Shown piece after piece: positions 1 through 13,479 of a stretch of DNA of 64,000 bases. The notes under the pieces are model-generated. The model saw nothing but the letters and a program-made list of their open reading frames with translations. It had not been told where the DNA came from and made no database searches. Origin of the DNA: Adiantum capillus-veneris (lineage: Eukaryota > Streptophyta > Polypodiopsida > Polypodiales > Pteridaceae); the NCBI GenBank assembly GCA_014529385.2, contig CM043955.1, positions 147,947,640-148,011,639 on the forward strand, given 5' to 3'. Position numbers and translations under genes: made by a program. Within the stretch, counting starts at the first letter, position 1. Every line of letters begins with the position of its first letter.

Positions 1-451
1 TGTAGATAGGTTGAAGAATGTCATTGAGCTTGGTGATTGCTTCCTCAAGGGTGTCCTCTGTGGTACACCACGGTGAGTGTAGCCCCCCAATCTTGACATT
101 GAGGTCAAGAGATTCTTATAGCCGACATTCTTGTAGGACCGTCTGTATCTTGATGTCAATCTTCTTATGTGTTGCTTCATGTGATTCTTTCTACAATGCC
201 ATGGCAGTTTCGGTGAGTGAGGCTTCAACTGCGTGTGCTTTTTCAATCAGAGCTTGGCTCTCTACTTCCTTCGCATCTTCAAGCTTTTGTAAACGTTCTT
301 TGAGTCTCTCATTCTCCTCGACGAGTTCTTGAATATGAGCCTCAAGGGCTGTGATTCATGCTTCCTGGTGGGCGGCGGGGTCCTTTCTTGGTGCCGCTGC
401 CACCGCAAGAAAGCTCTTGTGTGCAATAGGGGTACCAAAGGACGACATCAT
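1..451 (-). pseudogene. Broken coiled-coil protein fragment
   Basis: One minus-strand frame reads from an ATG pair near 451 to the left edge and gives a coherent acidic and basic heptad-like sequence, with stretches such as EAHIQELVEENERLKERL followed by QKLEDAKEVESQAL. This is typical of a coiled coil. After it comes a less repetitive tail containing KIGGLHSPWCTTEDTLEEAI. About three stops interrupt the frame, so it is not a working gene as it stands. I do not recognise the family. It could be a decayed host gene or the gag-like part of an old mobile element. The gene would continue left of the window. The amino-acid character is convincing; the identity is unknown. Confidence 0.5.
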
Positions 452-809
452 GCTACAAAGGGGATTCCTGTTGAAGCGCACAGTGATGCGTGAGATCAAG
501 GGCTTATTCTAATTTACTTTTTCGAAGTGGAAGCTTTAAGCTCTGTGTAGGTGGGATAATCGACGATGCTTGGTTTTCGACGAGCTGAGAGAGAAGGGGA
601 GAGAGAGAGTGATGCTCATGGGCAGTTCATAACAGGTTCGGGTGCACGTCGTAGCAATCCTTGAACTAAAAACATTGATGAGTAGGTGGGTGCATGTCAC
701 AGCAAAGTAAGTGGGCGTAGGTCGTAGCAGAGCAGGTGGGCACAAGTTGCAGCAGCGTCCGGCTTGGGCAAGGGGTAGGGCTTGTGTGTTAATGCCCCCC
801 ACAGGGCCA

Positions 810-1655
<846 letters not shown>

Positions 1656-2900
1656 GAAGAAGCAAGGCTTCCACTCCAATCCAAAGTACTACCCATTGAT
1701 GTAGGATCAAGGGTAATGGCACACCGATTTGATGCATTGCCAATACGGATATAAGCTCACATTTTACATTTGGCAATATTGAATTGTGATGTATCCATGT
1801 GCTAGTACAGATTGTGCAAGGCACATATGGTGTCGGCTCAAACTTTTAAGACCGTCTTTGAAGCTTATCACTATATTTCTTTTATATGCATGCATGGGTG
1901 CCAGTATGGTGGATTCATTCCATTGAATCATTGTTTACACTTCCACTATCACATCGACTAATCTCTTCGAAAAGAGTTGAAGCTGGCATATTTTCTTGCA
2001 GTGGTGGACACTATACTATAGATGAGGTTTTCCATCTATGGGAGGTAGACATGATCTCAATGTGAAGTAACTAATTCATGGGATGGCATGAATCTACTAA
2101 ATGAGCTTTTGAAAGGTAATCTCTTGTTTTTTTAAGGAAACAAAGGAAGTCTAGTATGACTAACTACTTTTTGGTATTGGGAATCTTCTGCTCTTTTCAT
2201 GGAAGATAAGTTTGTTTTAAGATCCAGTGTGAATATGATTCCACCTTGGGAGGATTTTCTTTTTAACTTGATCCAGTTGTGAATAAGATTCCAATTTGAG
2301 AAGATCTCATGTTTAGCCTATAGCACTGATTGTGGGTGTAGGAGTGGTATTTCATGGCTCAACTAATGCCAAATCACTCCATGAGTGTTGATGGTCATTT
2401 ATTGACCTCTTCACACTTGTACTTTCACGAAAAGTAGTTTTCACTCTGCCAAGGGGTAGTAGACAAGTTCAACTTACTAAGTTTCTTACACTCACTATTG
2501 GCCATATGAATCTTACCAAGGGGTTTGAATTTGCAGAATCTACCTAAAGGGCTTCGATTTCCAAGGCCACACCCAAGGTTACCAGTTCAATATTGCTTGA
2601 TTTTCACTAATCTTGCATTTAGTGTTTAATGGGTTAAAGACATATTGGACCTTTTGAGCTTGGATTTTCGGTAATTTACCTTTCAAGTTTGGATAGTGCA
2701 CTTGCCTCCGGGAAAGTGGAAACTAATTTTGGTTTCATTTCATTTTTGAACATGATTTTGTTAAGTTTTCCAAGTAGGATGCATACGTTAGAATGATTTC
2801 ATCCACCATCGCTCTTCAGACACATGACAAGGTCATGTAGGAGCAAAGACTTTTGGGATAGTAGTGTACGGGATACATTTCTGTACCGTACACTTATAGA
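1656..2900. other. No gene recognised
   Basis: AT-rich sequence with no long open frame, RNA gene or recognisable mobile-element domain. Two phrases containing GATCCAGT(T)GTGAATA(A/T)GATTCCA near 2222 and 2270 suggest a small local duplication. Confidence 0.6.
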
Positions 2901-2905
2901 CCTAC

Positions 2906-3585
2906 TGTTAAGTATGGAGCTTGATTTAGCCCTTAAACGCACGTCTGTAAGGCCCCCATTATGAGAAGCCATCGTGCGTGAAGAAAAATCACTCGCTGGA
3001 AACCAAAATTTTCACGATTGGCTTCGTCAAAATATTCCTTTTCGCCGGAATATTATGGCTGGATGACGACAAGAAAGTGGTCGAAAAACAACCGATCATC
3101 TGGCCGGTTGGCCGATGGTTGGAAGTCAATGGCCGGTGGCCAAATTCAAAGGCGGACTTGTCTCAAGGGCGGCCACACATGGGCGGATTGGAGGGTTCGA
3201 TTTGGACTTGTCTACACAAGGGCGGCTACACACGGCTGCTTCTCATGAGAGAGGGAAGCCCTATTGGCCTATAAAAGGAGGCCATTTCTACAAACATTTC
3301 ATAGTGTGAAGTTGATGCAACTAGGTGGGTGTGCGGTGGTGAGAGTGAAGCAAGGCGAGAGCTCCAAATGGGTATAATCCCTTTGTAATCTACTTCTTGT
3401 TTTGAAGTACTAAAGCCATTGAGTGGCTGCTTTCCCATGGATGTAGCCCACATTGGGTGAACCACGTATATCGTGTGTACTCTCTCTCTCTCTCTCTACT
3501 CTATAATCTCTTGTGTGTGAAAATTATCTCTCTCCATTAAGTAATCTACTCAATTATCTACTTAGCTACGTCATCTTTCCTAACA
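2906..3585 (+). mobile_element. Solo LTR, Ty1/copia type
   Basis: A 680-bp segment starts TGTTAAG and ends CCTAACA, so its ends are the inverted pair TGTTA/TAACA. The 5-bp sequence CCTAC lies directly on both sides (2901-2905 and 3586-3590), a target-site duplication. Inside, TATAAAAG at 3270 follows GC-rich sequence and precedes the phrase GAACCACGTATATCGTGTGT, which resembles the 3' part of many plant copia LTRs. No gag or pol sequence is attached, so this is a solo LTR left by recombination between the two ends. The TATA box and 3' signature place the strand as plus. Confidence 0.8.
3270..3277 (+). promoter_or_regulatory. TATA box inside the solo LTR
   Basis: TATAAAAG lies about two thirds of the way... 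within the LTR, some 365 bp from its left end, as expected for the U3 promoter of an LTR element. It is probably a relic. Confidence 0.5.
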
Positions 3586-4030
3586 CCTACATGGTACGGT
3601 TTAGTTTGGCACATGTTGATAGTCACAAGGTGTGTGCAACACAGTCTAGGAGCTCATAGAGTTCGGTTTAGCCAGTGGGAGCAAGAGTTATGAGTGTCCC
3701 TATCACTCATGTTGTTGAATGTTTACAGTTACCTCCACACACAAGTACATCTTGTACTTGATGGATGTCATAGTCTTCTTGAAAGCAATCATGCACACAT
3801 AGAAGATTCAATAAAAAATAAAGAAGCAAAAATAAAATAAAATAAAGTAAAATACTTACCTCACCTCCATAGCTACCTCGAAACTGCATTACAAGGAGCA
3901 TTCTTGATTATAATGCCACTAATTTCCCAAGGCCTCTATGATTGTTGCACTCACACTACAAAAGAAATCCTCTTTTTGCCTTGGCATGATCATTCTATGC
4001 CCAAGAGCATAATCACAAGTCTGATACCAT

Positions 4031-4509
4031 TGCTACAACTGGGAGCGTAGAGGGCCTGCAAAATACACAAATAGCACGCGGCCAATGATTAAACCAACAT
4101 ACTTGCATACATGAACGATCATGTATGTATAGAATCCACATCAAGCCCAATACGAGAGAAACAAAAGGAAGAGGGAAAGAGAACGTGCAAGTGCACCTCC
4201 TAGAGTAGAGTGCTACACATGCACGATAAGAGAGGAGAGGTGAGAGAGGACAAGAAAGACGTAGACACTGGGTGCAATCTCCTCCCATGCAAGAGTGATC
4301 ATTTTCCTGTTACACGTATTTATTTTTAGATTTCTTGAATGTTCAAAATGAATACAGACTGTCCACTTGGACATAAAGTGACCATAGTTCATAACAAGCT
4401 CTTTAATAATATAATGCTAATAAAGTTGATATCCGTTTACATTTTCCATTGAACACTTATGATTTTTCCACCTGTAAGCTGCAAATAAATCACTATTTAT
4501 CAATTTGCA
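4031..4509 (-). mobile_element. LTR fossil, left arm of a head-to-head pair
   Basis: Read on the minus strand this ends ...TTGTAGCA and is followed directly by ATGGTATCAGACTTG, which matches the initiator tRNA-Met primer binding site used by many plant LTR elements. It is therefore a 5' LTR with the start of an internal region (about 3700-4030). It resembles the inverted segment 4531-4988 and the copy at 9456-9937. Divergence from those copies is high by eye (roughly a quarter of sites), so the insertion is old. No coding region remains; the element is broken. Confidence 0.65.
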
Positions 4510-4530
4510 TTACGCTTCACATAGGAGAGT

Positions 4531-4988
4531 TGTTATGGAATTGATATTTTATTATTTGTTGCAACTGACAGGTGGAAAAGGATTGATCGCTATGCGAACA
4601 AATATAGATATTGTACATTTTATTATTCAAGTGCTCTTTTATGAGCTTTGGCCATTTATGACCGGCCGGCCAATTTGTACTCACCTTGACCATTCAAGAG
4701 ATCTATAAATCAAATACGTGCAAGAAGGAAATGGTCACTCTTGCACGGGGGGAGATTGCACCCAGTGCTTGCGTCTTCTTTTCTCCTCTCCTCCCTCCTC
4801 TCTCACCGTGCTGGCGTAGCACTCCGCTCTAGGAGGTGCACCTGCATGTTCTCGCTTACTCTCTCTCGCTCTCTATCTCTTTATGTTCACATACAACTTA
4901 TATTTTGTGTCCGTGGATGTGTCATTTTATGGTCAGTAGTGCACTATTCTTGGTATTTGCATGGCTCTCTGCGCTCCCGTTTGTAGCA
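4531..4988 (+). mobile_element. LTR fossil, right arm of a head-to-head pair
   Basis: This 458-bp segment starts TGTTATGGAATTG and ends TTTGTAGCA, followed by CTGATATTAGAGCTC, a diverged initiator-Met primer site. It shares GAGATTGCACCCAGTG, CTCTAGGAGGTGCACCTGCA and other phrases with the inverted copy at 4031-4509, and is closest to the direct copy at 9456-9937. About 450 bp beyond it (4989-5440) may be degraded internal sequence of the same element. I recognise no gag or pol domain there. The element is broken. Confidence 0.65.
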
Positions 4989-5506
4989 CTGATATTAGAG
5001 CTCAAGGAGATGCTCCTGCATGCTATGGACAACAAGGAAGGAAGACGTAGCAACCAATTTATGGCTATGGCCATCGTCATATCACTTCCATATAACGAAG
5101 CTAAGTTTGTATCATCATGTTTAAATAAAAAGTGTGTTTTTTTTAGCATCAATGCATCGTTGCTTGAACTGCATCACGAAGAAATTAATTGTTTCTTATT
5201 AACAAAGGCTAGCTATCATCCACGTGAATAATTATGCGACTAATAGGCACATAGGAAGTTTGGTATGCCATGACGATACATGTGTAAGATCAAGGAGGGA
5301 TCTGCTAGAAGAAGATAGAAGGAAAAACCTTTTAACATTGGAACAAAGTGTAGAATATTTAGTTGGTGAAATTAAGTGGGGAGAAATCCTTGTAGATTTT
5401 CTAATAGGAGGACACATGAGAAGATGAAGAGGAAAGATTCGCCATAGCCATTGTTGAACGAATGAAAATATGCTTGAAATTCTTCATGTCATAGGAACAA
5501 ATCCTT

Positions 5507-5507
5507 A

Positions 5508-5546
<39 letters not shown>

Positions 5547-6207
5547 TGTAGTACAATATTTCTACTCATCAGCGCTTGTAATTGGGTTGCGCAGATGCCA
5601 CCAACGCAACACTGTCAGACCGCCACAAGCGAGGACGCCATGCTCTCCTTGGCCTTTGGCATGCAGCTGCAAGTGCCACCCACCTTCAACAACACCCCCT
5701 TGGCATGCAACCTTCGACTTTTCTCTCTCTCTCTGGCCGCCAACTCGGACTCTCTCTATCTCTCTTTTGCTGACAATAGTTCAACTGCATCTCTCTCTTA
5801 CAGGGCCAACAACCAATTGATGATGTTAGATGTGCTGGCCACCCTACAACTCTCTTTTTCTCTCTACACAACTGCCCCTATCAACACCTCGACTGCCTGC
5901 TAACCACCCACTCTCCATGCAGGGTTGGAGTCGCCTAACAACTTCACCAATTCTGGAGCACCATGCCCTACATGCACTCGTAGTTTCTTGACCACCCACA
6001 TACCAACTACCCACCTTCTCTCTTTTTTGTTCTCACATTCTCCTCCACTAGCTGCCATGCAATGCTTGCAGCTGTGGTTGCATGATAGCTAGCAAGTAGC
6101 CGATAGCCCGTTTCTTTCTTTCTTTCTTTCTTTCTCTCTATCTCGTTCCCTCTGCTTCCCCCAACTACTTAACCCCTTTTCGGCTCCAACTACACAAGGC
6201 TATGCAG

Positions 6208-6287
<80 letters not shown>

Positions 6288-6431
6288 CGCAGCCGCCATG
6301 CACACTTTCAAAGGAGCTTGCCCCCTTGTTTCCTACTCTCACACACACACACCTACTCAGGCCGCCACCAGCTTCCATGCAAGCTTTCCCCACTCTCTAC
6401 AATAGCGGCCACAATACGGGTACAAACAAAT

Positions 6432-6509
<78 letters not shown>
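5507..6509. repeat. CA array and pyrimidine-rich block with CT arrays
   Basis: A (CA)n array lies at about 5510-5543. From 5580 the plus strand is strongly pyrimidine-rich with scattered CTCTCT runs, a (TTTC)n stretch near 6115-6135, and two long (CT)n arrays at about 6213-6285 and 6435-6509. The two arrays are separated by a short unique segment carrying ACACACACAC. The open frames here (5582-5903, 6190-6614) have low-complexity composition and no recognisable domain. Confidence 0.85.
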
Positions 6510-6511
<2 letters not shown>

Positions 6512-6609
6512 ACTACATACAACAACGTACATTGACGGCAGCCCTACAACTGCTACAATACTTTGTCAGACAACGCCAGATGTTGGGCATGTACGTCACT
6601 ATACTAGTA

Positions 6610-8800
6610 GATGATGATTCCACTCTTTGATTTTTTATTTTTTTATTTTTGTACTAAGCATTGGTTTAACTGCACAAGGATTGTATCCGTTTGGTCCCAT
6701 AGGAAGAGGAAAATGGTGAGAGGATTGCTCCTAGTGTGACCATTCCCCGAGTCTAGGACGCTTTTACCTCCTCCTTTGCCTCAAAGGGGCACACGGTGGT
6801 CAAGTTGAGCCTAGTTGTTTCTCTTGATGATCCCGACTCTTCTCTTTGCCAACTCCAGCGTGTCCCAGTTCAAACATATCCGTTTGGAAATGGTGGACCC
6901 AAGGATTAAAGTGGGCAAATTAGAGACGTTTTCTGACACACACAAAAGTGAATTCGTGCTAGTGGAAAGCACAATGATCTTGCCAAGATTGAGAAGGACG
7001 AGTTTTATCGTAATCGTCTACAATCAAAACTGAAATCATCATCATCATCATGCGCTCCAACATAAGTGAGCCCAAAGACATCTTCGTCTTCTTGAACATT
7101 CAATACCCACCAAGTGATAGATGCATCTCAAAATACATCCACCTTGAGCTGTCAAAGAGACACTGATTGAGTCCCCCCCTACCTCTCATAGTTCATGGGT
7201 TGGGTGATTATGAAGCCGCAAGTTTGTACAATCAAGTGCTACTTTCTTTTAGTGTATACTACATCGTTGAATCAAGATTTTTATTTGTATTTGTTAAACG
7301 AGCCTGCATGGGCGAGACCCTAGCAATCTTGTTATGGTCTAAAGATCATACTCATCATGCTGCATTATTTAGGTGAAATCAAAGAGAATGATATATAATC
7401 TCACTATTTTTGGTTGAACTTTGATCTGCAAAATTGTTGAGCATTGCTGGAAGCCCTCAATAAGTGAGCTCATTGTAATAAGAATATCCAACCATATGCA
7501 TTACTTAGAGGCATGTGGTCCATCTCTCTTATTATTTTCTCTAGATATCCCTATGCAAGGTCTCCATCATTGTAGGGTTTTACCGTTACAAACTTGGATC
7601 CCTCCTCAAATTTCCTCTGTCCATAATTGCACCTAAAATATGCATCGCTAGTACCAACTCCTGGATAGCTCTCGCACTCATTCGCACATACAAATTTGTA
7701 CCCAGTCACTAAATACGTAAATATTGCCAATGTTGGACACCCTCCCATTCAAGAGAAGCTCATCATAGAGGCACAATCAAGTATGCTTTTGTGAATATTT
7801 TCTTTCTACTAGGTTTAGGAAACTGAAGTTTGCGTAAGTAGGGCATATTCTATTACTTAAACATAATATCCTTTTTCTTAGTTTTTCTTTCGCGATTGCA
7901 CGGCAAATGTTACCATCTTGAGCTTGATTTTTTTTATTGAGTAGTGACGTGCAAAGCTCTTGTAGTATTGTGGTAAATGATAACTAACTAAATCACATAT
8001 TTTTTCTAAGTGGGATGGCGTTATCTATCTTGAACTTCTCTTGCAGTACTTTAAATTTAGTACCATTTTTCCTTGCAATTGAAAACAGTTGTTCATTTGC
8101 AATTTACCCTTCTCATGGATCTCCTAGGTAATTATTTATGAATGCACTACTCAGCATGGGCATTTCATAAACTTTGTACTTTGTTTTAACAAGACTCATA
8201 CATGAGCATTATTATTTTTATTCTAATGATTTTACTAGTCATTCCTACCTTCAAGGGATCTTTTGAAAGTTTTTGTATCTATATGGTTTTCTAATTCTGG
8301 TATAAACAATCATAAACATCCTCCATGTGCAATCAAACTAAACATGTGGTCTTTTCTACAATGGTATCGCTCAAGAAGTCACATAGTACTGCTCTTCTTT
8401 TGTTATTTCATAGCCTCTTTTTAGCACAAATTTAACACATTCTAGGTTTGTTAACTCTATTTTGGTCCGAGATTGATAGTAGCAGTTGTCTCCTATTTTT
8501 ACCTCTATCTACACGCACATACTGGTGTATACATTTTCAAATACGGTCTATTATCCAGGTACGTACCTCCAATACCTCCTTTCCCTTTTTAGGCTATCTT
8601 ATGAGCTATGAACCCAACCATCTTTTATATAATGGCTTAAGTTTTGTACTAAATGGAATTTTTATTAAGATCAGTTGACATTATATAGCTACTCACATGA
8701 ACTAAGGTGTTTGCTATTCCATTATACCCCAAAATGGTGTCAACCAGATAGTAAATATTTTTCTCTTTTATGTCTTGTCTAGTCCATTGGTCATGTGCAC
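6610..8800. other. No gene recognised
   Basis: AT-rich sequence with only short open frames. The frame at 6815-7033 has ordinary amino-acid composition but no domain I recognise and no homologous copy in the window. I see no RNA gene or element termini. Confidence 0.5.
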
Positions 8801-8801
8801 A

Positions 8802-8985
8802 CAGATTCGCCGATTTAGGCAATGTGAAAATGCTCATTCTGGTGTAGATTCATCGATTTAAGCAACAAGTCCAGATTCGTCGATGTAGATAGCACACCGA
8901 CAAATTGCATATTCTCAATGGTTAATGCAAATCCGCCGATTTAGGCAGCATGTAATATTGGTATAGATTCGTTGGTTGAGGCAAC
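8802..8985 (+). repeat. Five spaced copies of a 21-bp motif
   Basis: A motif close to CAGATTCGCCGATTTAGGC occurs at about 8802, 8845, 8872, 8927 and 8963, each copy with a few changes and spaced unevenly (27-55 bp). Just to the right, 8995-9042 can fold into an imperfect hairpin with the stem CAAAATCAT/ATGATTTTG. The purpose is unknown. Confidence 0.6.
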
Positions 8986-9455
8986 ACCGATCACAAAATC
9001 ATGCTACAGTGGCTTCCCACCACTACAAATCGTATGATTTTGTTAGCCAGGTATACAAAATGAAGGATATTTGGATTTAGATATGAAATAGGTACATATT
9101 GGCAGATGTTTGAAATTGGATTTGGAATGGGTATATGATGCTTTTCTGTCGCGATAGTATTTATGAAAGTGAATTTGAGATTGATGAGCATAGATTATTG
9201 GATGATGAGTTGTGTGACCAATGATATCCTGATTCATCAGGGTATGACATATACTGCTTATTCTAGTGGTATGGGACACTAGAATAGGTAGTATGTGGAT
9301 GATGGTAGGCGTAAAAATTGTGGTTTAGTTTAATAATTTCTTCCTTTTATTATGACATATTCCTAACACAGAATACTAATCACTATTTTTGGCAAGTATG
9401 GTTTGCAGATTCTTATCTTTGCAACTGAGGGCAATTGTTTTCTAACGGAGAAGTA

Positions 9456-9937
9456 TGTTATGGAGTTGATATTTTACTATTTGTTGCAGCTGACAAGTGA
9501 AGAATGATTGACCAATCTAGGCCTATGTGAACAAATATGTATATAGTACATTTTATTATTCAAGAGCTCTTTTATGAGCTTTGGCCATTTATGACCGGCC
9601 GGCCAGTTTGTACTCACTTTGACCATTCAAGAAATCTATAAATCATATACGTGCAAGAAGAAAATGGTCACTATTGCACTGGGGGAGATTGCACCCAGTG
9701 CTTGTATCTTCTTTTTTCCTGTCCTACCTCCTCTCTTGCCGTGCCGGTGTAGCACTCTGCTCTAGGAGGTGCGTCTGCATGTTCTCGCTTACTCTCTCTC
9801 GCTCTCTATCCCTCCATGTTTGCGTACAACTTCTATTTCGTGTTTGTGATGTGTCAGGTATGCATATTCATCATTTTATGGTTTGTAGTGCACTATTCTC
9901 GATATTTGAAGGGCTCTCCGTGCCCCCATTTGTAGCA
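9456..9937 (+). mobile_element. Solo LTR-like copy, same family as 4531-4988
   Basis: Starts TGTTATGGAGTTG and ends TTTGTAGCA like the segment at 4531-4988, and carries the same landmarks, including GACCGGCCGGCCA and GAGATTGCACCCAGTG. No primer-site sequence follows it, so it looks like a solo LTR. I could not find a convincing 5-bp target duplication, so the flanks may have changed since insertion. Confidence 0.65.
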
Positions 9938-11673
9938 AGAGCGTATATAATGCTTGTGTCTTTCTTCTCCTCTCTCATTTACCCCTCCCTTTCACTCTTG
10001 CACACATATATATCACTCCAATTGCAAAGGTGTACACGGTCGCTCTCTCTAGCACTCTCTCTCATGTTTTTCCATGGTTATTATGGACACCATACCTCCA
10101 TGTTGCATGTATATTGCAAAGGAGATATGCAGAGAAAAAAAATTCCCCATTGGATATGACCATAAATAAACTATGAAAGAGAGTGACATAAGGTTAATAC
10201 TATTAGTGGAATCCACAATAATGCACCTTAAATGAAACAAGACGACTAACACATTTCATCAAAATCATATAACTTTAGTCCAATAAGCTTTTTGCTTGAT
10301 ACCTATCAACATTTACAAGGATGGTATAATCTACTTTTCCCTCCATTCTTGGGCCTTCTAAAAAACCTAGGGGGAGCATGAAGCACCTTTGTCCACCAAT
10401 GTATGGCGGTTGAGCAATAGCCTCAAGTTTACCCTAGCACCTTTGTATCATACTTCCTACTGAGATGGTTCCACAACAAGCTCCCTACATTCCTTGAAAT
10501 GTGCATAGGGTTTAGCAAATGATGTAAGCTCATCTAAAATGATAATTTAAGTAGTATTGGAAACCGCTGCGTTCCCTATGGAGGGCCGTCACCATGCAAG
10601 TTTCCAACCACTCCCTTGCAGTCACTTGGGGAAGTTGAGGAAGCCCTCAATGGTTGAGGAGATGGGAATCTAGAAGAAACACTTTAGGGTCTTCAAATAT
10701 AATTTTCCGTAATGCCTACAAGATTGATATTATCAAATCTTGTCTCACACATGGGGCATGCACTGTATCCACTAATGAGTACTTCTACATATTGACAACA
10801 TTTGAATTATGCATAACACACTTGTCGTTATCATTATTATTATTGTGTCAAATTTTTGCTTTATTTAGCACGCCCCACGACCCAAATAGCCATGAATTGT
10901 TTGCATTAACAAACTAGTCAACATAAAAAATCAGCCACTTTTGTGGCCTTTTGAGACTTTTGTAAAAAAATTATCAACACTATATTAGTTATCTAAATAG
11001 CAAATGGTTTCAGGAATTTATGACCAACACTCAATATGAGTTGATAAAAAATAGTACAGAGCTAAATGAAGGTCTATAGATGTCTTTCCACTGCCATCTT
11101 CTACAACTAATTTGTGCAGATGGACAAAAGTTTTCTAGTTTTTTTTGAAAGTAAATCAAATCATTGTTAAGAAGGCCCAAACTTCTTTGAAAAATCCCTC
11201 AATAGGTATGTGATAGATGTGCCAACCTTTTTAAACCCATATATAAAGACTGCCGACATTTTTTACTTCTCCAAGTTAAGTGTTGAAGTGCAATTTTACG
11301 TAAAATTAACTAATTTTAGAAAAGTATTAATTTTTGAGCTTTTCATGTAATAGAAACATTTTTTTCATATCTTGAACCCATAATTAAGAAGTTTCATGAA
11401 ATTTTGATGTCATATACAAAAGTTATGTTTCATTTACTAGAATCCTGATGTGAGCCATTTTTGCGGCTTCAGCCAGTTTTGTGGTTCATTAGAAGTCTAG
11501 TGTTAAGACACTTCTAATTGATGTGGTGCATCAATATACATATTTTCTCATATCCACCACTTTCATGTAGTGCAAATCTGTTGTAACTCTTTTGCTAGGA
11601 GCATAAAGCTACACATCCATTTTCTTCACTTTGTACTAGGCTAGAATGATCAACCTCAAGAACAAGTGCCCTT
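9938..11673. other. No gene recognised
   Basis: AT-rich sequence with no long open frame. The short frame at 10654-10917 has no recognisable domain. The phrases CAGCCACTTTTGTGGC near 10932 and CAGCCAGTTTTGTGGT near 11470 are related, and may be the outer parts of one undefined repeat. Confidence 0.5.
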
Positions 11674-11863
11674 TGAAGGGGATCGGGGAGCACCATAGAC
11701 GGAGAGTGAGAGAGAGAAGGAGACACATGACACACAGATATGGGTGGGGAGACTCAAAGAGTGAGCAACCCCCTATACACTTATGCTATGTATAAGGTAT
11801 ACAAGTCAGTGGGCGCCCAGACTCTGGGCGGTCGGGCAAGGCACAGGCGCCTATACCCCAACA
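11674..11863 (-). repeat. 3' LTR of the copia fossil
   Basis: Carries the phrases ACACTTATGCTATGTATAAG and GTGGGCGCCCAGACTCTGGG, shared with the partner at the other end. Very short for a plant copia LTR. A TATA-like TATGTATAAGG is present. Confidence 0.9.
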
Positions 11864-11984
11864 ACCTCCCACTTAAAGGCGACTGTGCCTTTAAGCAAGG
11901 GAACCTAGTCTAAAGACTACAAAAGGCAAGAGAAAATCGCTCTCAACAGATGCCCATTGGCTGGCTATGATCGTGTGCATCCGG

Positions 11985-12446
11985 CTATCCTGCTCCCGTG
12001 TAAGTCCATACACCACGAGACGTACCGCACACGTACTGCAAGTATGTACGCAATACCTGCATATCTCCCTCGTGCACTATTCCATCATCAGTCAACAAAC
12101 GACTGACAATCCCAACTGCAAATGCTCCCACTGCAGCTGCGATATCCAGTCTCAAGATCAGCATCTCATACATGAGACCACCGAATGCCGATGCAATGCT
12201 AGCAGGCCCTGCTAGCTCTACGGAGCATGCATCAACATATATATCCCTGGCAATAGGCATCTCTGACTGACAAGGCATGTCAGCCATATGCATCTCCTGA
12301 CTGTCTGGAAAAGACGCATCAACCTGTCGTGCAACCTCAGAGCAAACCAGCTGCTCTACGTGTCTACTGGAAGACATATCCTGCACAATTATATCCCCAT
12401 GCTCACTGTCGAGCATAGAAAGGAATGACTGCATAATCGCTGACAT
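11985..12446 (-). pseudogene. Copia RT/RNase H relic
   Basis: The minus-strand translation contains an AFGGLMYEMLI.RLDIAAAVGAF stretch followed by LRTYLQYVCGTSRGVWTYTG. This matches the copia pattern GxLxYL..TRPDIxxAV followed by LRYLKGT..GLxY at the end of reverse transcriptase and start of RNase H. It belongs to the fossil at 11674-15414 and is broken. Confidence 0.7.
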
Positions 12447-12824
12447 CTCAGCCTCCTATGCAATCATCCACTGTAAACATGACCACTCAATCTGCTGTGA
12501 CTCACTAGAGCTCTCATGCTCTAACTCCGTATGCATAGACTCTTGCACAACGTCCTCCTATCGTGACTCACTAGAGCAAGATCGCTCTACCTGTCTATCC
12601 TGCATAGAAGTATCTCGCACAACTGACTCTCTGCTTTGCTCAGTCACTAGCAAAGCATGCATGTCTGACTCTGTCACCTCTCTGTGTGACTGCTCAAGTC
12701 GTGCCCCAACTGTGTGCACAATGAGCTCACTACTCTGCACTCCATGCAAAGCACCCTGCAACCCATGAGCAAAAGAGACTGTCCGGGTCTCTCGCTCTCT
12801 GCATGGCTGTAACAAGATTGAGAC

Positions 12825-13148
12825 TCAACCATCTCGCACCAGTACTACGTACAATGGGTACCATGTGCCAACTCTAGCACCTCTCACAATCACTAGCGAA
12901 CCCAAATGCAATGCAAAAGATCGCTCAAGCAGCGATACCCGACATCCACTATCCTTGAGCTGACCAACGGAGATCAAATTCATCATCAAATTTGGCACAT
13001 GACACGCATCCCTGAGCACGTACGATGCACCGCTCGGTAATGATAGTCTCACATCTCCTGAACCAACAATCTCATGAAGTGACCCATTTGCCAATCGCGC
13101 ACTACCATGCACTCTGCTAGAATAGCTACTAAACCAATCACGATACAT
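12825..13148 (-). pseudogene. Copia protease/pre-integrase relic
   Basis: The translation contains GSGDVRLSLPSGASYVLRDA followed by CHVPNLMMNLISVGQL, the conserved copia segment between the aspartic protease and the integrase (pattern VxGxGxVxL...LxxVxxVPxLxxNLISVxxL). Part of the same fossil; broken. Confidence 0.75.
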
Positions 13149-13275
13149 GAAAAATAGCGTCTCTGTCTAGCACCCACTGCAAAAGAAGTACACTATCCTC
13201 AAACGTCAAAAAATCAGGAGTAATACAGGAAGCAAATGTGACCTCACTGTCACTAGGGTACTCAGACACTGTATG

Positions 13276-13479
13276 TTATCCTGCAGCTGTCAAGTCAACG
13301 GAGCTTATAGCATCTACTGCATCCTTGAGACTAGCCTGTCTCCTGTGCTGTCTTATACGACGAAAGCATCGCCATCTAATGTGCCCTGTGTGACCACAAT
13401 GCCAACATCTCAAGTGTCGACACGAACGAGAACGCCGTCTCTCATGAGTCATTGTCCTAGACTCGAAAGTCTCACACAT
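13276..13479 (-). pseudogene. Copia gag zinc-knuckle relic
   Basis: Contains CWHCGHTGHIRWRC, a CX2CX4HX4C zinc knuckle in an arginine-rich setting, as at the end of copia gag. It lies just upstream, on the minus strand, of the protease relic, which is the expected order. Confidence 0.75.
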
